Of a stretch of 37,989 nucleotides of DNA, positions 1 to 7,257 are shown one piece after another. How positions within the stretch are numbered: position 1 is the stretch's first letter; each line of letters begins with the position of its first letter. The notes beneath the pieces are model-generated. The model saw only the letters and a list, made by a program, of their open reading frames with translations. It made no database searches and was not told the origin of the DNA. A program made the translations under genes and the position numbers. The DNA lies in contig PWXV01000016.1 in the NCBI GenBank assembly GCA_003568415.1, forward strand, positions 1 to 37,989. Direction: 5' to 3'. This DNA is from Ignavibacteriales bacterium. Lineage in GTDB: Bacteria; Bacteroidota; Ignavibacteria; T3Sed10-11.

Positions 1-1569
1 ATCGGATACGGACATCCCTGGAGCGGAAAAGATCGCACACCCGCTATCATTGACGAGCGAACGATGAACGATTGGCATCTTCCGATTTTTGAAGAAGCGA
101 TAAAGGCAGGTGCCGCGACGGTGATGGGTAGCTCGGGTGAGGTTAATGGAATCCCCGGTCACGCAAATTATGATTTAATTACTGGAGTTTTGAAAGAAAA
201 ATGGGGATTTCTGGGATTCTTCGTATCGGATTGGCGCGATGTCGATCGCCTGCACAGCAGGGATCGTGTCGCGAAAACCCCGAAGGATGCAGTCTGTATG
301 GCGGTCAATGCCGGTGTCGATATGAGTATGGTCCCGTTTGATTTCGACTTTATCGATCATCTTATTGAATGTGTTGAGGGTGGTGAGGTTACTCACGAAC
401 GGGTCGATGATGCAGTCCGGAGAATTTTGAGGGTGAAGTTTGCCGTGGGTCTGTTTGATGATCCGTATCCCGATGAGACATTGAAAAGTATTGTAGGTTC
501 TGAAGAAGCACGGAGCCGCAACCGTGAAATAGCTCAGGAATCAATCGTCTTTGCAAAGAATAATAATGAAATACTTCCCCTTGAACGCGATATGCACCTT
601 CTCGTAACCGGACCAACGGCAAATCTTATGCAGTCACTTAACGGAGGGTGGACAATTACCTGGCAGGGCAATGACGAATTGTTATATCCTGAAGATGCTT
701 TAACGATAGTCGGTGCATTGAAGGAAGCTGCGGGTGAAGAACGAATTACTTATGTTGAGGGAGCGGCATTCGAACAAACAGAAAACAGCACTTTCCCGGT
801 ATCTAAAATAGTTGATATCGATTATGCTGTGAATGCCGCAAAAGATGTCGATGCAATCGTTCTCGCGTTAGGCGAGCCTTCCTATTGCGAAACAGAAGGT
901 AATATCGATGATCTTACCATCGATGAAGCACAGATTCAACTTGCACGAGCAATGGTCGGAACGGGAAAACCGGTAATTCTGGTTCTTGCACAGGGCAGAC
1001 CCCGCACAGTTTCACATTTTGTCGATGACATTGATGCAGTGTTGATAGCAGGACTTCCGGGAATGGAGGGCGGCCGGGCGATTGCCGATATTTTATACGG
1101 TGATGTCAATCCATCAGCAAAACTCCCGTATTCATATCCCCGCGCCCCTAATGCTCTTACACCATACGATCATAAACCGCTGGAGGCGCATACGTATAAT
1201 CCCCAGTGGCAATTCGGCCACGGGTTGTCGTACACTACATTTGAGTATGCCGATTTAAGGATCAGTCAGGAAAATCTCGCACCCGGTGAAGCGCTGGATG
1301 TCACGGTTCAGGTTACCAATACCGGCAGCCGTACCGGAAAAGAAGTTGTACAATTGTATGTGACCGATCTTTACGGTGAAGTATCGAGACCGGTGCGGCA
1401 GTTGAAACGTTTTCAGGTGATCGAGCTTGAGCCCGGAGAAAGTAACAATGTAAAATTTCACATTGATACAACTGATCTTGAATTTACAGGACAAAAAGGC
1501 GAGCGCATCTTTGAACCGGGTACATTTGAAATTACCGTAAACTCATTGCTTCTCAACTGGAAATATTGA
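1..1569 (+). CDS. GH3 beta-glucosidase, 3' part (5' end outside window)
   Basis: The reading frame is open from base 1, so the gene began upstream; the ATG at 64 is internal. The visible 522 residues cover the end of the GH3 (alpha/beta)8 barrel, the second alpha/beta domain and a C-terminal fibronectin-III-like domain. The motif GFFVSDW carries the expected nucleophile Asp (bases 229-231). The fibronectin-like part is marked by VTNTGSRTGKEVVQLYV (from about 1309). The family hydrolyses terminal beta-glucosides or xylosides from oligosaccharides, usually in the periplasm. The signal peptide cannot be judged because the 5' end is missing. A LacI-type regulator follows 237 bp downstream in the same direction. 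Family assignment is secure; substrate (glucose or xylose) is not. Confidence 0.93.
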   Translation: MGYGHPWSGKDRTPAIIDERTMNDWHLPIFEEAIKAGAATVMGSSGEVNGIPGHANYDLITGVLKEKWGFLGFFVSDWRDVDRLHSRDRVAKTPKDAVCMAVNAGVDMSMVPFDFDFIDHLIECVEGGEVTHERVDDAVRRILRVKFAVGLFDDPYPDETLKSIVGSEEARSRNREIAQESIVFAKNNNEILPLERDMHLLVTGPTANLMQSLNGGWTITWQGNDELLYPEDALTIVGALKEAAGEERITYVEGAAFEQTENSTFPVSKIVDIDYAVNAAKDVDAIVLALGEPSYCETEGNIDDLTIDEAQIQLARAMVGTGKPVILVLAQGRPRTVSHFVDDIDAVLIAGLPGMEGGRAIADILYGDVNPSAKLPYSYPRAPNALTPYDHKPLEAHTYNPQWQFGHGLSYTTFEYADLRISQENLAPGEALDVTVQVTNTGSRTGKEVVQLYVTDLYGEVSRPVRQLKRFQVIELEPGESNNVKFHIDTTDLEFTGQKGERIFEPGTFEITVNSLLLNWKY

Positions 1570-1624
1570 TTTAAATACTTTGTGTAAGAAAGATCGATTT
1601 ACAATTGTTCTTACCGGGAGATAG

Positions 1625-1741
1625 TATGGACTACCGTATCGTATATGTGCCGTTCGGTACGACATTATATCTAATTAATGCTTGATCTTTCTTTACAAGT
1701 TCATAAAAATGTACTATCTTGATAATTAACGGCAGTCCATA
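1625..1741. repeat. 13-bp inverted repeat flanking 91 bp
   Basis: TATGGACTACCGT (1625-1637) is matched by ACGGCAGTCCATA (1729-1741), an inverted pair with one G.U-compatible mismatch. It lies between the GH3 gene and the LacI-type gene. It could be a long-range RNA stem in the regulator leader, or the ends of a small mobile remnant. I see no target-site duplication that would settle it. Confidence 0.4.
1692..1720 (+). promoter_or_regulatory. Possible sigma70-like promoter of the LacI-type gene
   Basis: TTTACA (1692-1697) and TATCTT (1715-1720) are separated by 17 bp, matching the -35 and -10 consensus at 5/6 and 4/6 positions. The pair lies about 90 bp before the regulator start. FCB bacteria often use a different -33/-7 pattern, so this is only a candidate. 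Confidence 0.25.
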
Positions 1742-1806
1742 TGAGCAATAATCGGAATACTATACGTGATTCTTATTGCAGGGTAAATCCATAGAAAATC
1801 CTCTTA

Positions 1807-2862
1807 ATGAAAAAAGAACATAAGAAATATTCCGGACGTCCCGGCCGGGTAACTGCGACAGATGTAGCGAAAGAACTCGGAATATCGGTTATGACTGTTT
1901 CACGTGTGCTGAATAAGAAACCAAACGTAGCCGATGATACACGGGAAAAAGTAATGCAGACTGCAATGCGTCTTGGTTATATTCCGAACCGTATAGCAAG
2001 GAGCCTGGTAACGAGGAAATCATATACCATCGGAGTAATCGTACCTGAAATTACACATTCATTTTTCCCCGATGTGATCCGGGGTATTGAAGAAGTCGTT
2101 TATAATACCGGATACAATCTTCTTTTTATCCATTCTGCCGAGGATGAAAGCCGGGAGAAAAAGGCGATACAGACGTTGGAAGAAAATCAGGTGGACGGAA
2201 TATTACTTTCGATGGCACAAACCGTGAAAAAGTATTCGTTTTACAGGAAGCTGATTGAGAATAGAAAACCCCTCGTCTTTTTCGATCGTTGTGCAAAACG
2301 ATTAGGCGCAAGTTGTGTCGGAATTAATGACGTAGAAATGGCCCGCCACATGACCGAACATATGATACACCATGGATATAAACGGATCGCACATTTGCAG
2401 GGTTCGAAAAATGTATCGATTGGTAGAGACCGCCTGCTGGGTTTTCGAAAAGCATTAGAGGAGAATAACTTGACCGTCAATGAAGACCTTATAATAGAAT
2501 CCGATTTTCATGAAAAAGGCGGATATAGTGCGATGATATCGCTGCTCGAATTGCCAAAAAAAATGCTGCCGCGTGCAGTTGTGGCTGTAAACGATCCTGC
2601 TGCATTCGGAGCTATGCAGGCAATTTTAGAGAAAGGATACCGAATACCTGAAGATATCGCAGTTGTGGGATTTTCAGACGATGTTCGAGCTCCATTTACT
2701 CCGACACCATTGACCACTGTCAATCAGCGGCCTTATGATGTCGGATGTAAGGCGGCTCAAAAACTGCTGCGTCATATAGATAATCCTAATGAACGGGTTG
2801 AATATCTTATGATCAAAACAGAGCCAATCATCAGGCGCTCGTGTGGTTGTAACGGCACATAA
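1807..2862 (+). CDS. LacI/GalR-family transcriptional regulator
   Basis: This 351-residue protein has the usual LacI-family length and layout. An N-terminal helix-turn-helix (about residues 16-38, TATDVAKELGISVMTVSRVL) is followed by a hinge with NRIARSLVTRKS and a periplasmic-binding-protein-like effector domain starting with IGVIVPEITHSFFPDVIRGIE (near residue 75). VVGFSDD and TTVNQRPYDVG near the C-terminus are family hallmarks. The effector is probably a sugar, given galM and GH97 downstream. An identical palindromic sequence lies upstream of galM (2927) and of the TonB receptor (6726), and these are the likely operators. No strong Shine-Dalgarno sequence precedes the ATG. The C-terminus ends in an unusual SCGCNGT tail. 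Confidence 0.95.
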   Translation: MKKEHKKYSGRPGRVTATDVAKELGISVMTVSRVLNKKPNVADDTREKVMQTAMRLGYIPNRIARSLVTRKSYTIGVIVPEITHSFFPDVIRGIEEVVYNTGYNLLFIHSAEDESREKKAIQTLEENQVDGILLSMAQTVKKYSFYRKLIENRKPLVFFDRCAKRLGASCVGINDVEMARHMTEHMIHHGYKRIAHLQGSKNVSIGRDRLLGFRKALEENNLTVNEDLIIESDFHEKGGYSAMISLLELPKKMLPRAVVAVNDPAAFGAMQAILEKGYRIPEDIAVVGFSDDVRAPFTPTPLTTVNQRPYDVGCKAAQKLLRHIDNPNERVEYLMIKTEPIIRRSCGCNGT

Positions 2863-2926
2863 GCAGGTGCCGGTAATTATTTCTTTAGTCACTATCGACG
2901 TATTTCATGGTATTTTCATAAAAGGA

Positions 2927-2941
2927 TGTTAACGTTAACGT
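2927..2941. promoter_or_regulatory. Putative LacI-type operator upstream of galM
   Basis: TGTTAACGTTAACGT contains the perfect 12-bp palindrome GTTAACGTTAAC (2928-2939) with a central CG, as is typical of LacI/GalR operators. It lies 65 bp after the regulator gene and about 90 bp before galM. A weak TTAACG-N17-TATTTT promoter (2929-2957) would overlap it, which fits repression. The same 15 bases recur at 6726-6740. Binding by the adjacent regulator is inferred. Confidence 0.6.
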
Positions 2942-3030
2942 AATTTTCAATTATTTTATAGGCGCAAAACAGTCGCAAATAATCTAACCGGCCTATTAAT
3001 ACAATCCTACATAAAGGGATACTCTATATA

Positions 3031-4125
3031 ATGAATTCAGTCACTGAATATGAGAATAGATCCGATAATGCAATCCTGAAGGAAAAATATGGAACAATAA
3101 ATTATAATGAAGAAATCGATATTTATACTTTAACAAACGCTGCCTCTGCTCAGGTACGAATCACCAATTTTGGAGCTATCGTTCAATCATTACTTGTACC
3201 GGATCGTTATAATAACTTTGCCGATATCGTTCTCGGATTCGATACGCTGCCGGAATATTTAAATGATGATTCATTTTTCGGGGCAATTGTCGGTAGGTTC
3301 GGAAACAGGATCGAAAAAGGAAAATTTCACTTACACGGTATCGAATATAATCTTACATTAAACGAAGCAAAAAATCATTTACACGGCGGGCATAAAGGAT
3401 TTTGCAAAAAAGTATGGCAAGCGGAACCTTTTGCATGCAAAAAAGGCCCTGCATTAAAATTGACATGCTATAGTCCTCATCTGGAAGAAGGTTACCCGGG
3501 TAATGTGAAGATAAAGGTTGTATATACGTTAACAGATGCAAACGAACTGATGATCGATTATACCGCCACCACCGATCGGACAACCATCATCAATCCCACA
3601 CACCATTCATATTTTAATTTATCCGGAGATCCGGCAACGTCAATTCTGAATCATAAACTATCAATCGATGCGGACATGTATACACCGATAGATAGCGAAA
3701 ATATACCTTTAGGAGTTATGATCCCTGTCGAGAATACTCCGTTGGATTTCAGGAAGTCGATGAAAATCGGAACTCGAATTTCAGGGATCGGTGAACGTAA
3801 CTACTGGCCCGGAGGCTACGATCACAATTTGGTGCTTAATAATTTTAACGGATACGTTCGTAAAGTTGCATCTCTTTGTGATCCCGGAACCGGACGATGC
3901 ATGGAGTTATTTACCGATCAACCGGGTCTGCAGTTTTATTCGGGCAACTTGCTTAACAGCAACATCGTCGGTAAGAAAGGAGTTTGTTATCTACCCCGAA
4001 GCGGCCTATGCCTTGAAGCCCAGCATTTTCCGAATTCTCCCAATATAAAGTTATTTCCTTCAGTTACATTGAAACCGGGAGAGACGTATCGTCAAACTAC
4101 GATTTATAAGTTTACAACACTTTAG
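3031..4125 (+). CDS. galM: Aldose 1-epimerase (galactose mutarotase)
   Basis: This 364-residue protein interconverts alpha and beta anomers of galactose, glucose or related aldoses, feeding the Leloir pathway or sugar kinases. GalM landmarks are all present: NFGAIVQSLLVPD near the start, FGAIVGRFGNRI, NHLHGG, the catalytic His region PTHHSYFNLSG (His191/His192), YDHNLVL and the catalytic Glu in LCLEAQHFPNSPN (Glu329). No signal peptide is evident, so it is probably cytoplasmic, although the N-terminal 20 residues are an extension of unclear role. A putative operator lies about 90 bp upstream. It sits between the LacI-type gene and GH97, consistent with processing of a released hexose. Confidence 0.95.
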   Translation: MNSVTEYENRSDNAILKEKYGTINYNEEIDIYTLTNAASAQVRITNFGAIVQSLLVPDRYNNFADIVLGFDTLPEYLNDDSFFGAIVGRFGNRIEKGKFHLHGIEYNLTLNEAKNHLHGGHKGFCKKVWQAEPFACKKGPALKLTCYSPHLEEGYPGNVKIKVVYTLTDANELMIDYTATTDRTTIINPTHHSYFNLSGDPATSILNHKLSIDADMYTPIDSENIPLGVMIPVENTPLDFRKSMKIGTRISGIGERNYWPGGYDHNLVLNNFNGYVRKVASLCDPGTGRCMELFTDQPGLQFYSGNLLNSNIVGKKGVCYLPRSGLCLEAQHFPNSPNIKLFPSVTLKPGETYRQTTIYKFTTL

Positions 4126-4165
4126 AAGATTTACTTAATCTGCTAAGTCTCGACAATATTAATAT

Positions 4166-4306
4166 ATGAGTGGAGATTATATTCGAGCTCCTAACTCGAT
4201 TGAACTTGCACGACGTGCTATAGTTCAGTCTATTGACATCTACAACAACATCCGGCTGCACACAAATCTGGGAATGATCACTCCCAGTCTTAAACCTGCA
4301 GCATAA
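4166..4306 (+). pseudogene. IS3-family transposase C-terminal remnant
   Basis: A 46-codon stretch ending in TAA reads like the C-terminal end of an IS3/IS150-type DDE integrase. It contains ELARRAIVQSIDIYNNIRLHTNLGMITPSLKPAA, given here as two overlapping cues: 'SIDIYNNIRLHTNLGMITP' matches the family's 'YNxxRPHxxLGxxTP' signature. An in-frame stop (TAA, 4160-4162) lies just upstream, and the rest of the transposase, including the catalytic Asp residues, is missing. No clear terminal inverted repeats remain. It is a scar of an insertion between galM and the GH97 gene. Confidence 0.75.
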
Positions 4307-4401
4307 AAAATATGTCAACTTTAATCAGGACGTGACCCTGTTTAGGGTTTCGATATCAGCATATACTATTGGTATCATTCAAATTAGTAAAGAGGTCTGA
4401 C

Positions 4402-6390
4402 ATGATAATTACATTCCTTTTTCTTTTCATCTACATCGCGTTGGTGCAGACTACCGCGTTTACAACTGAATCAGGATCGTATACGCTTCAATCACCTGAC
4501 GGGCTGATCGAAGTGCATATCGATATCACGCATGCTATTACATGGCGAATGGACTACAAGAACGATCCCGTCATTGCTCCGTCTGCGGTTTCGCTTAAAT
4601 TATATAACGGCAAGCACCTTGGAATAAATCCGGAACTTGTTCGAACAGAAATCGAAACGGTGAACGAGGTCATTGAAACATCAATCTATAAGAAAAGCGA
4701 AATCGTCGATCACTATAACCAATTGACCCTTTATTTCGAGAACGACTTCGGGCTGATTTTCCGGGCGTATGATGAGGGTATGGCATACCGGTTTTTTACA
4801 ACGATCGATGAGGAGATAACGATTGAATGGGAATACGCCGATCTGAATTTCAGCGATGATCACAATGCATTTATACCGTATGTCGAATCGAGAGAGCAGG
4901 ATGAGTATGCTTCGTCTTTTGAAAGTCTGTATTCGTATATCAGGATGTCGGAGTTCGACGATGAGCGATTTGCGTATACACCTTTCCTCGTAGAGCTGAA
5001 CGAAACGAAAAAAGCCGCTATTCTCGAAGCAGATCTGGAAGATTACCCCGGAAGATTTATCCGTATCAACAAAGAGACCCGCCGGGGGTTTGTGAGCGAT
5101 TATGCACGGTATCCCCTCGAAGAAGAACAGGGCGGCCATAATAACCTTCAGGCATTTGTCACGAAGCGTGCCGATTTTATCGCAAAAACCGACGGTAACC
5201 GGAAATATCCCTGGCGTGCAGTTGTGGTGAGTACCCACGATAAACAATTGCTTGATAATGATATGGTATATAAACTCGCATCGCCGACGAGAATCGATGA
5301 TATATCATGGATAAAACCCGGACAGCTTGCCTGGGATTGGTGGAATGACTGGAACATTTCGCGGGTAGATTTTCGGGCGGGGATTAACACCGACACATAT
5401 AAATATTACATCGACTTTGCCTCCGATAACGGCATCGAATATATCCTGCTCGATGAGGGATGGTCGCAGGGTACCAATCTGATGAAAACAATTCCTGAAA
5501 TAGATCTCGAGGAGATCATATCCTATGCTGAGAAGCGAAACGTCGGTGTTCTGCTCTGGGCCGGCTGGCTTCCTCTCGATTGGAATATGGAAAAAGTATT
5601 TTCTCACTATGCAGAAATGGGAATTAAGGGATTTAAAATTGACTTTATGGACAGGGACGATCAGCGGGTGGTAAATTTTTATCACCGTTCTGCAAGGAAA
5701 GCGGCAGATCATCAATTGATTCTGAATTTTCACGGCTCGTACAAACCGACCGGTTTGCAGCGCACCTACCCGAATGCCATCACCTTCGAAGGGGTACGCG
5801 GTCTGGAATATCATAAATGGGAAAACGTGGATATGCCGCGAAACAACGTGACGATTCCGTTTATTCGCATGATCGCCGGTCCGATGGATTATACTCCCGG
5901 AGCTATGAGGAATGCAAACCGGGATAATTTCCGACCGGTTTTCTCAATGCCGATGAGTCAGGGAACACGATGCCACCAACTCGCAATGTACATTGTGTAT
6001 GAATCCCCGCTTGCTATGCTTGCCGATAACCCGACCGCATACAAGCGTGAACAGGAGAGTGTGGATTTCATAACGAGTGTTTCGACAGTATTCGATCATA
6101 CCGTACCACTCGATGGAAAAGTCGGTGAATATGTTGTTATGGCACGGCGAAAAGACGAAACGTGGTATGTAGGAGCGATGACCAACTGGGATCCCCGTGA
6201 ACTGACAATTGATTTTTCGTTCTTACCCGAGGGAAAATACCGGGCGATTATTTTTAAGGATGGCATCAATGCAGATCGTGATGCGACGGATTATGTGAGG
6301 GAAGAAAGTAAAGTAACCCGCACCGATGTATTCAACATCGAGCTCTCAACCGGCGGTGGCTGGGCTGCACGGCTTGAACGGGTGGAATAG
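4402..6390 (+). CDS. GH97 alpha-glycosidase (alpha-galactosidase/alpha-glucosidase)
   Basis: A 662-residue exported enzyme. I place the start at 4402 because AAAGAGGT (4389-4396) precedes this ATG and because the protein then begins with a signal peptide, MIITFLFLFIYIALVQTTAF; an upstream ATG at 4369 would add 11 residues. An N-terminal beta-sandwich (about 25-280) precedes the catalytic barrel with ILLDEGWS, VLLWAGWLP, KGFKIDFMDRDDQ, LNFHGSYKPTG and FEGVRGLEY. Asp414 (KIDF) and Glu469 (GLEY) fall where the retaining GH97 alpha-galactosidases are known to carry the nucleophile and acid/base. An alpha-galactosidase is therefore favoured over an inverting SusB-like alpha-glucosidase, with GalM nearby. 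It lacks the sorting domain seen in other secreted proteins here and is probably periplasmic. Confidence 0.93.
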   Translation: MIITFLFLFIYIALVQTTAFTTESGSYTLQSPDGLIEVHIDITHAITWRMDYKNDPVIAPSAVSLKLYNGKHLGINPELVRTEIETVNEVIETSIYKKSEIVDHYNQLTLYFENDFGLIFRAYDEGMAYRFFTTIDEEITIEWEYADLNFSDDHNAFIPYVESREQDEYASSFESLYSYIRMSEFDDERFAYTPFLVELNETKKAAILEADLEDYPGRFIRINKETRRGFVSDYARYPLEEEQGGHNNLQAFVTKRADFIAKTDGNRKYPWRAVVVSTHDKQLLDNDMVYKLASPTRIDDISWIKPGQLAWDWWNDWNISRVDFRAGINTDTYKYYIDFASDNGIEYILLDEGWSQGTNLMKTIPEIDLEEIISYAEKRNVGVLLWAGWLPLDWNMEKVFSHYAEMGIKGFKIDFMDRDDQRVVNFYHRSARKAADHQLILNFHGSYKPTGLQRTYPNAITFEGVRGLEYHKWENVDMPRNNVTIPFIRMIAGPMDYTPGAMRNANRDNFRPVFSMPMSQGTRCHQLAMYIVYESPLAMLADNPTAYKREQESVDFITSVSTVFDHTVPLDGKVGEYVVMARRKDETWYVGAMTNWDPRELTIDFSFLPEGKYRAIIFKDGINADRDATDYVREESKVTRTDVFNIELSTGGGWAARLERVE

Positions 6391-6725
6391 CGGTTTTATG
6401 AAGATTATAAAGGAAACACAAACTTGATTGAAAAATGTTGGAGTTACGTATTATAATGTTTCACCCGACGATCGTTTAAAAAAAATTTGGTGAGGACTTG
6501 ACTTTTTGAATTAAATTTATTAAATAATCTTTGTAATATCAATCAAATTGATTTATGAATTATATATTAATACATACCGGATTATACAAAAGGTGCACAT
6601 TCTATTTTACAGATTTCCGTTTACCTTCATTTCATAAACAAGTTTGATTGATTTATACTCAATGCAAGACAATTGAACATAAAGTACTTGGAAGCTATCT
6701 TTTTTTGTAAGTACTTGCAAAAAAT

Positions 6726-6749
6726 TGTTAACGTTAACGTGGTTAACCA
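6726..6749. promoter_or_regulatory. Putative LacI-type operator upstream of the TonB receptor
   Basis: TGTTAACGTTAACGT (6726-6740) is identical to the site before galM. It is followed at once by another palindrome, TGGTTAACCA (6740-6749), giving three GTTAAC hexamers in 21 bp (6727, 6733 and 6742). The site lies about 510 bp before the receptor start, so either a long leader or an unseen promoter separates them. Co-regulation with galM is inferred from the identity of the two sites. Confidence 0.55.
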
Positions 6750-7247
6750 ATATCCGGCCCTGTTATCGATCGTATCGAAAAGAGTTGGTTCAACCAGATG
6801 CACTGATAGCTTGATCCTTATATCAGAATGCATTAGCTGATCGTCAAATACCCGGTAAGTGGGGATGTGGCGGCGAATCTGGATTACCTACCATTTACCG
6901 AGTATATAAGTCTGATAATCTAATTGAAACGGGCAACATCATGTTGTTCCAAGAACCTCATATTACAAATCCCGATACTGCCGCCGCATTATCTGGCAGT
7001 CTGATCCATTCCCGCACCTCCACAAACTTGACCGGGCTTCGTTTAAGTATTGGAGTTCAAATCATTTTTCATGCATTTGTAAACATTTACGTCTCCCCTG
7101 ATATTTGTACGAAAGAACATTTTATGAACACAAGGCGGCCAAGTACTACAAGAGATTGGATTACTATGTGGTTCGTTAAATATATCAACAAATTACCGAT
7201 GATATACGCAAGAGAAATTTTCTTTTTTAATTGTATAACAATTGAAC

Positions 7248-7253
7248 AGGAGG
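7248..7253 (+). promoter_or_regulatory. Strong ribosome-binding site of the TonB receptor
   Basis: AGGAGG lies 4 bp before the ATG at 7258. It decides the receptor start and shows that this organism uses canonical Shine-Dalgarno initiation for at least some genes. Confidence 0.8.
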
Positions 7254-7257
7254 TTAT

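Larger units (their letters stand above)
6391..7257. other. Long intergenic region before the TonB receptor
   Basis: This 867-bp gap holds AT-rich stretches, two copies of AAGTACTTG (6682-6690 and 6709-6717) and the operator at 6726. A frame open from 6815 to 7267 runs into the receptor gene, but it has no recognisable domain and no ribosome-binding site at its ATG (6941). I do not call it a gene; it could be a decayed coding fragment or a long untranslated leader. Confidence 0.6.

Noticed and set aside
4681-5247. 188-residue minus-strand frame inside GH97
   Set aside because: It lies wholly antisense to a confidently identified enzyme and has no domain or start signal.
6498-6533. Promoter-like TTGACT with downstream TAATCTTTG
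   Set aside because: Spacing fits neither the sigma70 -10 position nor the exact TAnnTTTG motif of Bacteroidota promoters.
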